Positions 7,994-16,250 of a DNA stretch of 64,000 nt are shown here, in pieces. Source of the DNA: CAZBXD01 sp965216395. Lineage in GTDB: Bacteria > Pseudomonadota > Alphaproteobacteria > Micavibrionales > SZUA-601. The notes below the pieces were generated by a model, which was not told the DNA's origin, made no database searches, and saw nothing but the letters and a program-made list of their open reading frames with translations. How positions within the stretch are numbered: the first letter of the stretch is position 1; each line of letters opens with the position of its first letter. The DNA lies in contig OZ244156.1 in the NCBI GenBank assembly GCA_965216395.1, positions 1,550,001 through 1,614,000 of the forward strand. Reading direction: 5' to 3'. The translations under genes were made by a program, and so were the position numbers.

Positions 7994-9685
7994 CTACAGG
8001 CGATTTTTTTTGAAATTTTGTATTTCAATGGCTCTGTCATATAATTCTTTTTGTAAACACGCTATGCCATATATTCTTCGCCCCGCATGACTAAAAATAG
8101 AAGAATCTTTTAAGTGTATTGTATTTGTTGTTTCATCATATTGTGCCAAAACACTATTATCATCATTTTCGACTAATTTTTCAGTACTAAAGGAAAGAGA
8201 TGTCTCTTTTAATTGTTTAAGAAGCTGGGCGCTTTGTTGATCGCTATAGGCAATAATCTCGAGGGCTTTTTGCAAAAACGCCTCATCAGAATTTTCCGTA
8301 AATTGATAATTTGTGTCGATAATATTCCAATCAATACTCTGTTTTTCAAAATTTCCCTTTACTTGTTTTTGAATATTCAGTTCTTCGTAATGGTCGCCAG
8401 TGTCATGTGCATGGGTGATTAGTCTATCTATATGTACAATAAGTCCATCAGCTAAAAAAAGGTTCTCTTGGCCTGGATTGAAAAGTAATGTAGCGGTTGC
8501 TTTTTGATAGATTGCGTCTTGATCCCAAGAATCTTCAAAAGCTTTACCATCAAATTCAAGAGTAATCGGACGCCCTGATTCATTGAGCTCTTGTAATTGT
8601 TTTTCTGTGCCTGAGTCCAGATAAGCGATATTGACAATCTTTTGCATTCGCTCTGGATCTTTAAGGCCCAAACGGGGAACAACCCCCATATCCACTTTAT
8701 TATCGGTGGCTTTATCGAGGGCGGATGAATTAACATCTACGTCGATTGTGTTTTCAGGCCTTGTTTTCATGTAATTTTCGATATCTTCGATACTTTCTTC
8801 AATTCGCTCAATACGTCTTTGATAATCCGATATCCAAGTTATCATGTCGTTTTTGGATTGATCTGAAAATTCATCAAAGTCAATGGTTTTGAAAACCAGC
8901 TTATTTTCAACGTCATCATATGTTAATTCATGTTTAAAACTTTTGAGTTTTCGTGTTTCTTCAGCATTGCGATTGGTATTTATAAGACCAGCCGTTATAA
9001 AGTCTAAATTAACCAAAATAAAGTCTAAACTAACCAAATCATTTTCCAAAGATGTGAGATATTCAAACCCCATATCGTCATCATAGAGATCCTGAATGTG
9101 GTTTTTGGTGTTTTGGTCAGCAGATTTTTGCAGGTAAGGTGTGGCGTATTTCCGCGCATGATCGTAAAATTCGCCGATAACGACTTTTTGTCCTTCTCTG
9201 AGGCTGATAACATTTGGATGGGCCGTGGTATATTCGATAATATGTGGCAGTGTGCGTGCAAATTCATCGGCGATATCCCGAATTTCATTGTCTTCATCGG
9301 CATATCCATTAATCTGTATCGTTTGGGTTGTTTTGTCAAAATGAAAGTCATTGCCGAATAGATTAACTTCCAAAGAAACCGATGTTTGATTGAGTTTTTG
9401 CAACAGCTCGATATTATTTGGGTTATTATAAAGAGATTTGAAAAGTCTTTCTAAAATATCGGGGTTAAAATTTGCTAAGTCACCCTCCATCTCCTTAATT
9501 CGCACCACGGTGTAGGTGCGTTCTTTTTTCGTTTCTAAGAATTTCTTACGTGCAGTTGTTTTTTCTTGCGCTTTTTTATGCGCGGGGATTTGCCCTAAAA
9601 TATCATCAATGGGGGGTTGTTTTGATGGGATTTCCGGTGTCTGTTGACGCGGTTTGAATTTCCTTTTTTTACGGGATTTTGCCAT
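7994..9685 (-). CDS. Large repeat protein of unknown function, 563 residues, zincin-like modules
   Basis: A basic N-terminal tail (1-55) precedes about four copies of a 75-90 residue module, at roughly 75-147, 205-290, 338-423 and 463-549. The clearest copy reads VPRLGLKDPERMQKIVN, then LQELNESGRPITLEF and a strand ending TLLFNPG. The pattern (ERMQ helix, L..LN.SG.PI strand, then a strand with LNP or IHL and a helix) resembles the N-terminal part of putative zincin metallopeptidases such as DUF6782. No HExxH motif follows, so catalysis is unlikely. A helical stretch at 285-305 links modules. There is no signal peptide. The gene upstream encodes a shorter protein built from the same module. 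Confidence 0.8.
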   Translation of the reverse strand: MAKSRKKRKFKPRQQTPEIPSKQPPIDDILGQIPAHKKAQEKTTARKKFLETKKERTYTVVRIKEMEGDLANFNPDILERLFKSLYNNPNNIELLQKLNQTSVSLEVNLFGNDFHFDKTTQTIQINGYADEDNEIRDIADEFARTLPHIIEYTTAHPNVISLREGQKVVIGEFYDHARKYATPYLQKSADQNTKNHIQDLYDDDMGFEYLTSLENDLVSLDFILVNLDFITAGLINTNRNAEETRKLKSFKHELTYDDVENKLVFKTIDFDEFSDQSKNDMITWISDYQRRIERIEESIEDIENYMKTRPENTIDVDVNSSALDKATDNKVDMGVVPRLGLKDPERMQKIVNIAYLDSGTEKQLQELNESGRPITLEFDGKAFEDSWDQDAIYQKATATLLFNPGQENLFLADGLIVHIDRLITHAHDTGDHYEELNIQKQVKGNFEKQSIDWNIIDTNYQFTENSDEAFLQKALEIIAYSDQQSAQLLKQLKETSLSFSTEKLVENDDNSVLAQYDETTNTIHLKDSSIFSHAGRRIYGIACLQKELYDRAIEIQNFKKNRL

Positions 9686-9717
9686 GATTTATTCTTCTTT
9701 TTCTTTTCTGCTTAAAG

Positions 9718-9806
9718 TTAGAGTTTGTATTGAAACGGTCCATCGGTTTTTTTATCGATATAGAGATCTTTGTAGATTAATGGAGGAGCGCTATACAATA
9801 TTTTTT
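9718..9806 (-). pseudogene. Out-of-frame 3' continuation of the 9791-10819 gene
   Basis: After the 6-A run, the shifted frame encodes about 27 residues including SAPPLIYKDLYIDKKTDGPF and ends in TAA at 9718-9720. The match to the sequence that follows the preceding module of the same protein shows this is real coding sequence separated by a one-base change. Confidence 0.6.
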
Positions 9807-10819
9807 ATTTGAGCGGCTAAAATATCAACCAAATCATGATCATCTTCGTTAGCATTAAGGTAGATAATATCTTTTTCATTACTAAAAAAACTATAGGCAT
9901 ATGGATGTTTTTCGAACTGCTCTGTTTCCAAACTAATCGTAATGGGTCGGCCAGATTGATTAATTTGATCAATGAATGGAGCCGTACCGTCATTTTTTGC
10001 CGCGGCATTTAAAAGTTTTTGCGCGCGTTCAGTGTTCTGGGTTCCCAAACGGCGAACAATCCCCATATCGGCCTTATTTTTTTGAATATCTGATTTAACT
10101 CCCAGTAATATAAACGGGCCATCCATATTTTTTTTGACATTCTTACGACCATAGAGAGTATTTACATCTGCGTAATCTTTAACAACACGTTTGATTTCTT
10201 TTCTAAGTTCTTCGACCAAAACAGCATCTTTAAAATCTGGATTAAGGTATAACATGTCAAGATTGGGGAAATAGCCGCTTTTGGCATCGGTCTTAAAAAA
10301 CTCAAGACAAATCGGTCGTTTAGATTCGTTGAGAGTTTCAAAGGCTTCTCTGGCTTCAAGATCCTCCTCACAAGCCATATTGATCAGTTCTTGCATCCGC
10401 TCAGGATCGTTATTTCCCAATCTTGATTCTCTTGGGCGGTAATCATCCAAATCAATGGAGAGGTAGTCTATCTTATCCCATGACTCTCTCTTTGGCGTAT
10501 GATCGCTAAAATCCCCTTCAACGGTTTTATCTTCACAGTTACGATTTTGTGCGATATCGGGAAGCACTTCGTGTTCTAATACATTTTCTATTATCTGAAT
10601 AATGTCATCATCGCTGGCCATTGTATTAAATGATAACATCTGTGTTTTGGGTTTATAATCCATTGCATTAGAATGGCTCATTGCAGAAAATTCCATAGAA
10701 AACTTGGTTTTATCAAGCGCCAAGAGATAGCCCCCCAGTGTTTCATCGTTAAAGAATTTTTTTACAAGGTTTTTAAGGCGGCGTGGGCTAACCCCACTTA
10801 GACGGTTGACAGTGACCAT
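9791..10819 (-). CDS. Repeat protein of unknown function, same module family, probable frameshift at its 3' end
   Basis: The ATG at 10819 has GAGGA eight bases upstream; the longer frame to 10834 would start with TTG. The 342 residues hold three modules, at about 6-85, 133-210 and 257-340, with RLGNNDPERMQELIN and RLGTQNTERAQKLLN heading the last two. Each continues with LN.S.RPI and a strand ending LYLNP or IIYLN. The reading frame stops just after a run of six A (9801-9806 on the plus strand). Shifted by one base, the sequence continues for about 24 codons to 9718 with LYIDKKTDGPF, matching LYGRKNVKKNMDGPF after module two. The intact protein was therefore probably longer. Confidence 0.8.
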   Translation of the reverse strand: MVTVNRLSGVSPRRLKNLVKKFFNDETLGGYLLALDKTKFSMEFSAMSHSNAMDYKPKTQMLSFNTMASDDDIIQIIENVLEHEVLPDIAQNRNCEDKTVEGDFSDHTPKRESWDKIDYLSIDLDDYRPRESRLGNNDPERMQELINMACEEDLEAREAFETLNESKRPICLEFFKTDAKSGYFPNLDMLYLNPDFKDAVLVEELRKEIKRVVKDYADVNTLYGRKNVKKNMDGPFILLGVKSDIQKNKADMGIVRRLGTQNTERAQKLLNAAAKNDGTAPFIDQINQSGRPITISLETEQFEKHPYAYSFFSNEKDIIYLNANEDDHDLVDILAAQIKNIV

Positions 10820-10956
10820 AATACGAATCCTCAAATTTTTAAAATATTATCCATATTGTCATAGCAATAAAGTTATCATCTGCCAAGCTTTTTTGTCATA
10901 TTGGGTTAAATTTAAATGCTAAATCCAACAAAAATGTCTTTTTCATAATTTTTTAT

Positions 10957-10986
10957 TTGACGGGCGCGGCGGGATTTTGGTATTAA
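10957..10986 (+). promoter_or_regulatory. Promoter of the small-gene cluster
   Basis: -35 TTGACG (10957-10962), an 18-bp spacer and -10 TATTAA (10981-10986), followed by a leader with CGGAGA before the ATG at 11026. Confidence 0.55.
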
Positions 10987-11025
10987 ATAAATCAAGAACA
11001 AAAATAAAAAACGGAGAATGTTTGA

Positions 11026-11301
11026 ATGGGAGAAAGTTATTCCACGGGTGCAATTACAAGAAAAGAGGCCATTAAAAGGCGCGGGTGTCGTGTGGGTGGT
11101 TTAAATACTGAAATTTGTGTGATTGACTCTAAAGGTATTTGCACTGTTGTGACGCAAGATGGATGTGCAGATGTTCAGATTAAAGAAATTGACTTTGTCA
11201 CGAATTCTCAGGATTCGACTGCGCACGTCTTTGTGAAAGGTTTACCTAGTAATCAACGCGAAAATTTTATAACTGGAATTCAAAAACTTATTATCAGATA
11301 A
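11026..11301 (+). CDS. Small protein of unknown function, 91 residues
   Basis: Preceded by CGGAGA at good spacing. The sequence begins MGESYSTGAITRKEAIKRRG and continues with strand-like stretches (TEICVIDSKG, ICTVVTQDG, AHVFVKGL) and a final helix. There are three cysteines and no signal peptide or membrane segment. It is first in a run of four small same-strand genes whose products look unrelated. An overlapping ATG at 11018 opens a 28-codon frame but sits too close to the ribosome binding site. No family recognised. Confidence 0.65.
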   Translation: MGESYSTGAITRKEAIKRRGCRVGGLNTEICVIDSKGICTVVTQDGCADVQIKEIDFVTNSQDSTAHVFVKGLPSNQRENFITGIQKLIIR

Positions 11302-11322
11302 CAGCCAATCAAGGAGTATATT

Positions 11323-11487
11323 ATGGTAGAAGAACAAAAAACAGAACCAACATATGGCCCACCGCATAAAAGAATAACAAAAGAAGAAGTCTATGTTGTA
11401 TATGCTTGGGGGTTGACATCAAAACATGATAATAAGCCGGTTTTTGTTAATCGCAAACGTCTTAAAAATGAATTTGTTCCAATTTAA
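11323..11487 (+). CDS. Small protein of unknown function, 54 residues
   Basis: A strong AAGGAG (11311-11316) lies seven bases before the ATG. The product is hydrophilic, with TYGPPHKRITKEEVYVVYAWG near the N-terminus split by a proline pair and a basic C-terminus (VNRKRLKNEFVPI). It is 21 bp downstream of the 91-residue gene and very probably co-transcribed with it. No family recognised. Confidence 0.7.
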   Translation: MVEEQKTEPTYGPPHKRITKEEVYVVYAWGLTSKHDNKPVFVNRKRLKNEFVPI

Positions 11488-11499
11488 TTGTCGAAAATA

Positions 11500-11682
11500 A
11501 TGGTCTCACGTGATCAATTGACGCAAAGGATGATAGATCATTGTCAAAGCGTGGTGATCCCAAAAAATGTTAAGGCGGAGTTGTTCGAAAAACCTGTGAT
11601 ACGGTATCCGCCTAAACCCGCTTTTTGTCGGGTTAAAAAATCACCCTATCCCAAGGGACATTATGACTTTACAATGTCATAG
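11500..11682 (+). CDS. Possible small protein, 60 residues
   Basis: This frame is open from directly behind the preceding stop codon. The ATG at 11500 is preferred over a TTG at 11488; neither has a ribosome binding site, so translation may depend on coupling to the upstream gene. The product is basic and proline-rich in its second half (YPPKPAFCRVKKSPYPKG). Evidence for it being real is position and composition only. Confidence 0.4.
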   Translation: MVSRDQLTQRMIDHCQSVVIPKNVKAELFEKPVIRYPPKPAFCRVKKSPYPKGHYDFTMS

Positions 11683-11696
11683 CAAAATCCTAGAAT
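11668..11696 (+). promoter_or_regulatory. Leaderless-type promoter of the 93-residue gene
   Basis: -35 TTTACA (11668-11673), a 17-bp spacer and -10 TAGAAT (11691-11696), then 7 nt to the ATG at 11704. A 6-bp inverted repeat, GACATT (11657-11662) and AATGTC (11673-11678), straddles the -35 and could be an operator. Confidence 0.6.
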
Positions 11697-11703
11697 CGAT
11701 ATC

Positions 11704-11985
11704 ATGGCTTTGGTGGCGAAAAGAACTAATCAATTCAATATCGAAAAAAGAGGTTATGTTGAAAAATATGCCGCTTATATTACGAGTTATTATCAGGTTC
11801 ACCCAGACGATAAACGAAAATTATTGACCTCTGAGATTTTTGAGATTGGATTATATATCGAAGAAAATAAAGAGAAATTGCGAATGTATAAGCAAAATCT
11901 AGCGCCTATCAATATGTATTGTGAAAAGTCTCAAGAAATTACAGAAAAATCAACTTCGTGCCAAGCGCAGCTTAAGGCCGTTTAA
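11704..11985 (+). CDS. Small protein of unknown function, 93 residues
   Basis: There is no ribosome binding site, but a promoter 7 bp upstream predicts a leaderless mRNA. The product is helical and charged (YVEKYAAYITSYYQVHPDD, IGLYIEENKEKLRMYKQNL) with a Cys-containing tail. Its 3' end overlaps the end of the convergent ferredoxin gene by 36 bp. No family recognised. Confidence 0.6.
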   Translation: MALVAKRTNQFNIEKRGYVEKYAAYITSYYQVHPDDKRKLLTSEIFEIGLYIEENKEKLRMYKQNLAPINMYCEKSQEITEKSTSCQAQLKAV

Positions 11986-12276
11986 TTTTTCTTCAAAGAG
12001 GATCTGACAGGATAGGCGCGATGTTTTTTCATCGACATGAAAGGCTTCGTCAAGCATTTCTTCCTCCTCCATGGTTTTGGGATAAAGTAAATCTAACCAT
12101 GTTTGATCAATATAAACATGGCACGTGGCACAGGCACACGCCCCGCCACATTCGGCGATGATGGGCAAACCTGCATCTTTGATAATCTCCATAATGCGCC
12201 AACCTTCCAAAGCGGGGATTTTATGTTCCAACCCGTCCAGATCGGTCACGAAAATATAATGTAGATTATCCGTCAT
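11950..12276 (-). CDS. [2Fe-2S] ferredoxin, adrenodoxin type
   Basis: A small electron carrier. Cluster ligands fit C-x5-C-x2-C...C at Cys43, Cys49, Cys52 and Cys90 (ECGGACACATCHVYI, LSCQI). The 108-residue length is typical. It follows the ferredoxin reductase gene by 2 bp in the same direction, so the two are translationally coupled and the reductase is the likely electron donor. Such ferredoxins serve FeS assembly, P450s or heme A synthesis. ctaA lies about 1.7 kb away, but a functional link to it is only a possibility. The 3' end overlaps the convergent 11704-11985 gene. Confidence 0.93.
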   Translation of the reverse strand: MTDNLHYIFVTDLDGLEHKIPALEGWRIMEIIKDAGLPIIAECGGACACATCHVYIDQTWLDLLYPKTMEEEEMLDEAFHVDEKTSRLSCQILFEEKLNGLKLRLARS

Positions 12277-12278
12277 GA

Positions 12279-13310
12279 TTAATCGCGTACCCCCAGTTTT
12301 TTCTGCAGTGATGAAGAGGCGGTGGTGTATTGAAACAATAATTTTTTGTCGGGATATATGATTTTAAACGCGGCTTGTGCCATTAAGGCGGCCTCATGAA
12401 AGCCGGATAGGATCAATTTTAATTTACCTGGATAATAATTGATATCCCCAATGGCGAAAATACCCTCTTCGCTGGTTTGGAATTTTTCCGTATCGACAGG
12501 AATCAGATTTTCATGCAAATTCAAGCCAAAATTCGCCACCGGCCCTAATTTCATCGTTAGACCAAAAAAGGGCAGTAAAATATCACATTCATGAACAGAT
12601 TCTTGGGTCTCTTTATCTCGGATCGATACACTACTTAGTTGACCATTCTCGCCATGCAATTGTGATATCTGACCGATTTCAAGATTCATTTCCCCGCGAT
12701 CCACTAAATCACGCATTTGCTTAACCGTATGGGGTGCGGCGCGAAAATCATCACGCCGATGCACAAGGGTGAGGGATTGAGCCAAGGGTTGTAAATTCAC
12801 CGTCCAATCCAAGGCGCTATCCCCACCACCGGCAATAATAATACGTTTATTCTGAAATTTCTGCATATCGCGTACGGCATAGAATACGGAGCGGTCTTCG
12901 AAATCGGCAATCCCGTCAATTGGCGGTTTTTTTGGCATAAAGGACCCGCCGCCTGCCGCGATAATCAGAACCGGTGCTTCTAACACAGTGCCGATATCGG
13001 TGGTCACCTGCCAGTTTTCATTGGCTTGTTTTTCCACAGCCACCGCCATTTGTGAAAGGTGAAAAACCGGATCAAAGGGCTTGATTTGTTCCATCAGTCG
13101 ATCGGTCAGTTCTTGGCCCGTGACACATGGTAAGGCCGGAATATCATAGATTGGTTTTTCCGGATAAAGTTCGGCGCATTGCCCGCCTGGTTTATCCAAA
13201 ATATCAATCAAATGCGCCTTTATATCCAAAAGCCCTAATTCAAAAACGGCAAACAAACCCACCGGGCCGGCGCCAATAATAACTGCATCTGTGGTGATTA
13301 TTTTTGTCAT
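12279..13310 (-). CDS. Ferredoxin/flavodoxin--NADP reductase, TrxR-like
   Basis: A two-domain FAD/NADPH protein without the CxxC of thioredoxin reductase, matching the YumC type of ferredoxin reductase. The FAD motif GAGPVG is at 13-18, the NADPH motif GGGDSALDW at about 161-169, and the C-terminal FAD contact is EEGIFAIGDI. The ATG at 13310 is chosen (343 residues); the longer frame starts with TTG. It reduces the [2Fe-2S] ferredoxin encoded 2 bp downstream. Confidence 0.9.
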   Translation of the reverse strand: MTKIITTDAVIIGAGPVGLFAVFELGLLDIKAHLIDILDKPGGQCAELYPEKPIYDIPALPCVTGQELTDRLMEQIKPFDPVFHLSQMAVAVEKQANENWQVTTDIGTVLEAPVLIIAAGGGSFMPKKPPIDGIADFEDRSVFYAVRDMQKFQNKRIIIAGGGDSALDWTVNLQPLAQSLTLVHRRDDFRAAPHTVKQMRDLVDRGEMNLEIGQISQLHGENGQLSSVSIRDKETQESVHECDILLPFFGLTMKLGPVANFGLNLHENLIPVDTEKFQTSEEGIFAIGDINYYPGKLKLILSGFHEAALMAQAAFKIIYPDKKLLFQYTTASSSLQKKLGVRD

Positions 13311-13364
13311 GGTGTTCTTTGTAATATTTTTCAAAGCTTTTGAACAGAGGTTTGAAAAATTATC

Positions 13365-13394
13365 TTGAATTGAAAGAATGATTTATGTTATGAA
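13365..13394 (+). promoter_or_regulatory. Leaderless-type promoter of the 185-residue gene
   Basis: -35 TTGAAT (13365-13370), an 18-bp spacer and -10 TATGAA (13389-13394), then 5 nt to the ATG at 13400. No ribosome binding site precedes the start. Confidence 0.5.
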
Positions 13395-13399
13395 AATTT

Positions 13400-13957
13400 A
13401 TGGCACATTTTGGAAATAATGATCAATTTAATTTGAATTATAAACTCTATTTTCGATCCGATGATCCGTTAAAATCTGTTTATGACGTCAATCATCAACA
13501 AATGCTCAAAATTCTTAAACGCGATGATGTTTATGAAAAGATTAAATATTTCAAACGGTCACTCAAATCGAATAACCGTGAGGTTTTTATCGATAAAAAA
13601 TGGTGCTATATCGGAGATATTCTGTACTACGACAATATAAAACCACACCAGCAAAAGATTTATGATGAAATTGTTGTCTCAAAAAAATTTTCTCAGCGAG
13701 CAAAACATATCGATTATGCGATTATCAAATCGGATGGAAACACGTTTTTACCCGAACGCAGTTATAAAGTATTTGACCATGAACTTAATTATTTAAATCG
13801 TTATGATCTTGAAAACACGGAATTATTAATTCAAAACTTATATTTAACTGAAAATAAATGTCAGATTATTAACAATATGATAACAGAGCGGGGTGAAGAT
13901 CCCGATAAAGATCAAGCGCTTATTCAAGGGGCACAGGCGCGTTTCAATCTTAATTGA
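13400..13957 (+). CDS. Protein of unknown function, 185 residues
   Basis: A soluble, Tyr/Lys/Asn-rich protein (LNYKLYFRSDDPLKSVYD, KKWCYIGDILYYDN, HIDYAIIKSDG) with no signal peptide or membrane segment. It sits between the divergent ferredoxin reductase and ctaA, with 32 bp to ctaA, which nevertheless has its own promoter. No family recognised. Leaderless translation is predicted. Confidence 0.75.
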   Translation: MAHFGNNDQFNLNYKLYFRSDDPLKSVYDVNHQQMLKILKRDDVYEKIKYFKRSLKSNNREVFIDKKWCYIGDILYYDNIKPHQQKIYDEIVVSKKFSQRAKHIDYAIIKSDGNTFLPERSYKVFDHELNYLNRYDLENTELLIQNLYLTENKCQIINNMITERGEDPDKDQALIQGAQARFNLN

Positions 13958-13982
13958 ATTAGCGTATAAAAACCGTTATTCT
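13954..13982 (+). promoter_or_regulatory. Leaderless-type promoter of ctaA
   Basis: -35 TTGAAT (13954-13959), a 17-bp spacer and -10 TATTCT (13977-13982), then 7 nt to the ATG at 13990. The -35 overlaps the stop region of the preceding gene. Confidence 0.65.
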
Positions 13983-13989
13983 CGTTTGC

Positions 13990-15030
13990 ATGGATTCTTC
14001 GAATAAACCGAAAGCTACTTGGCTTTTTTTTACCGCCTTTATGGTTTTTGCCATGGCGGTGATTGGAGCGATTACCCGTTTAACGGAATCGGGTCTGTCC
14101 ATGGTGGAATGGCGTCCATTAATCGGGGCGCTTCCGCCGCTTAATGGTGATGAATGGCAACGGGTGTTTGATCTTTATCGGCAAACGCCCGAATATATTC
14201 ATAAAAACGCGGGGATGGACTTAGCCGAATTTAAACAGATTTTTTTCTGGGAATGGTTTCATCGCCTTTGGGGGCGTCTCATCGGTCTTATATACGCGGT
14301 GCCTTTTTTCTATTTTCTGTTCACAAAGCATATTCATCGTCAGAATTTTTGGCCATTCTTTGGTTTGTTAATTTTGGGCGGTATGCAAGGGGTCATGGGT
14401 TGGTATATGGTGCAATCGGGTTTGATTGACCGCCCCAGTGTCAGCCATTTTCGTTTGGCCGCGCATTTAGGTCTCGCTTTTTTAATTTTTGGCTTTTTGG
14501 TGCGGTTGGGTTTCAGTTATGCGCGCTTAAATTTTAACCAGAATATCCCTAATTCTGAGTATTCAATACTGCGTTATCATCATTTTGCGCTATTGCTCTT
14601 ATTCACAATTACCTTTGTTTGGGGGGCTTTTGTGGCCGGCTTGGATGCGGGGATGATTTATAATGAATTCCCATTAATGGGTGGGCATTTAATACCGTCA
14701 GAAATGTGGTATTTTTCACCATGGTGGCAAAATTTATGGAATAATCATGCCAGTGTACAATTTATGCACCGTATTTTGGCTATGGTCACAGGTTTGGCTG
14801 TCCTTCTTTTTTGGTATCGCACATCCAGTAAAAAATTCCCCCCAATCATAAGAAAGTTATCATGGGGCATGTTGGTGATGGTTTTGTGTCAAATCGCCTT
14901 GGGTATTTTAACCTTATTAACCCAAGTTCATATTGCTTTGGCCGCGCTTCACCAAGCCGGCGCATTGATCTTACTTTTGATTATTATTTGGCACGGATTT
15001 GAAATTAAAAAAGCGTATTCTGCTGATTAA
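13990..15030 (+). CDS. ctaA: Heme A synthase, COX15/CtaA type
   Basis: An integral membrane enzyme that oxidises the C8 methyl of heme O to give heme A for aa3-type cytochrome oxidases. The 346 residues contain about eight membrane segments in two four-helix halves. Conserved parts include GAITRLTESGLSMVEWRP near the N-terminus, EWFHRLWGR, and FMHRILAM in the second half, providing the heme-ligand histidines. Ferredoxin-type electron supply is known for this family, and a ferredoxin pair is encoded nearby. It overlaps the end of the convergent cyclopropane synthase gene by 4 bp. No ribosome binding site precedes the ATG. Confidence 0.95.
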   Translation: MDSSNKPKATWLFFTAFMVFAMAVIGAITRLTESGLSMVEWRPLIGALPPLNGDEWQRVFDLYRQTPEYIHKNAGMDLAEFKQIFFWEWFHRLWGRLIGLIYAVPFFYFLFTKHIHRQNFWPFFGLLILGGMQGVMGWYMVQSGLIDRPSVSHFRLAAHLGLAFLIFGFLVRLGFSYARLNFNQNIPNSEYSILRYHHFALLLLFTITFVWGAFVAGLDAGMIYNEFPLMGGHLIPSEMWYFSPWWQNLWNNHASVQFMHRILAMVTGLAVLLFWYRTSSKKFPPIIRKLSWGMLVMVLCQIALGILTLLTQVHIALAALHQAGALILLLIIIWHGFEIKKAYSAD

Positions 15031-16247
15031 TCTTTGGTAATGGCGCATTGAATCACATCAATATTGCCACAATCAAAACCCGATGAACAATAAGCGAAAT
15101 ATTGTTCCCACATCCGTTTGAACCGATCATCAAAACCAAGGGGTTTAATCTGTTCCCATTCCGCTTGAAATTTTTCATTCCATTCACGCAGTGTGCGCGC
15201 GTAATCGCCCGCATATGAATGAAAATGATCCCAAATCAGCCCCGCTTTTTGCACATGTTTTTTTAATACAGGAATGCTGGGCAACATACCCCCAGGGAAA
15301 ATATATTTTTGAATATAATCAGGCGTGCGTCGATATAAATCAAAACGGTGATCTTCGATCGTGATAATTTGTAAGGCGGCGCGTCCCCCTTTTTTCAAAC
15401 GTTCTTTGATGGTTTTAAAATAAATGGGCCAATATTTCTCACCCACAGCTTCGAACATTTCAATCGAAGCAATGCGGTCATAAGAGCCGGTAACATCACG
15501 ATAATCGATGAGTTCAATATGGGCCTTATCGGTCAGACCCGCTTTTTTGATGCGATCTTTGGCGAATTTATATTGTTCATGTGAGATGGTAATGCTGTGA
15601 ATTTTAGCGCCAATTTCACGCGCGACATATTCGGCAAATCCGCCCCAGCCACAACCAATTTCCAGCACAGTATGTTCTGGCTTAAGATCCATTTTTTCAG
15701 CTAATTTTTTATATTTATTCTGTTGCGCTTGTTCTAAATTTTCCGTGTCTTGATCGTAAATTGCTGATGAATAGGTCATCGATGGATCCAGCCATTTTTC
15801 GTAGAAATCATTGCCAAGGTCATAATGGGCTGAAATATTTTTTCGTGAACCACGTTTTGAATTGGGGCGTAAACGATGCAAAATAAAGTTCAAGATACGA
15901 TACCATTTTGATCCCAAAAGCGGGTTGTCAATGGCTTCTTCATTCAGCAAAATAACTTGAAAAAACCGATCTAGATCGGGGCTGTCCCATTGGCCATCAT
16001 CATAGGATTCATTAAAACCCAACATGCCGCCAAAAATAAGACGTTTTGCTACCCCATTATCGTGAATGGTAATATGACCATGCGGTCCATATTCTGTGCC
16101 GAAATAGGTATGTTCTTCACCGGTTTGTGAAAATTCAATCGTAATCGACCCCACCTCAATTTTTTTCGCAACACTGAGCAAAAAACGCATTGCCGATGAA
16201 TGATGACTGAGTAAGCTTTTCTTCATTTGACTAACATAAAGAGCCAT
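15027..16247 (-). CDS. cfa: Cyclopropane-fatty-acyl-phospholipid synthase family protein
   Basis: A SAM-dependent enzyme acting on double bonds of membrane phospholipid acyl chains. The 406 residues carry ISAHYDLGNDFYEKWLD at 138-154 and the SAM motif VLEIGCGWGGFAEY at about 194-207, with GGMLPSIPVLKKH near the end, all typical. It is the last gene of a same-strand run: photolyase, FAD oxidase, an unknown gene, DUF1365 and cfa. The FAD oxidase/DUF1365/cfa trio is widespread and thought to modify fatty acids. Confidence 0.92.
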   Translation of the reverse strand: MALYVSQMKKSLLSHHSSAMRFLLSVAKKIEVGSITIEFSQTGEEHTYFGTEYGPHGHITIHDNGVAKRLIFGGMLGFNESYDDGQWDSPDLDRFFQVILLNEEAIDNPLLGSKWYRILNFILHRLRPNSKRGSRKNISAHYDLGNDFYEKWLDPSMTYSSAIYDQDTENLEQAQQNKYKKLAEKMDLKPEHTVLEIGCGWGGFAEYVAREIGAKIHSITISHEQYKFAKDRIKKAGLTDKAHIELIDYRDVTGSYDRIASIEMFEAVGEKYWPIYFKTIKERLKKGGRAALQIITIEDHRFDLYRRTPDYIQKYIFPGGMLPSIPVLKKHVQKAGLIWDHFHSYAGDYARTLREWNEKFQAEWEQIKPLGFDDRFKRMWEQYFAYCSSGFDCGNIDVIQCAITKD

Positions 16248-16250
16248 GGC

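Noticed and set aside
11018..11104. Alternative 28-codon frame starting MFEW
   Set aside because: Its ATG lies only 2-3 nt after GGAGA, too close; the ATG at 11026 has normal spacing and a longer frame.
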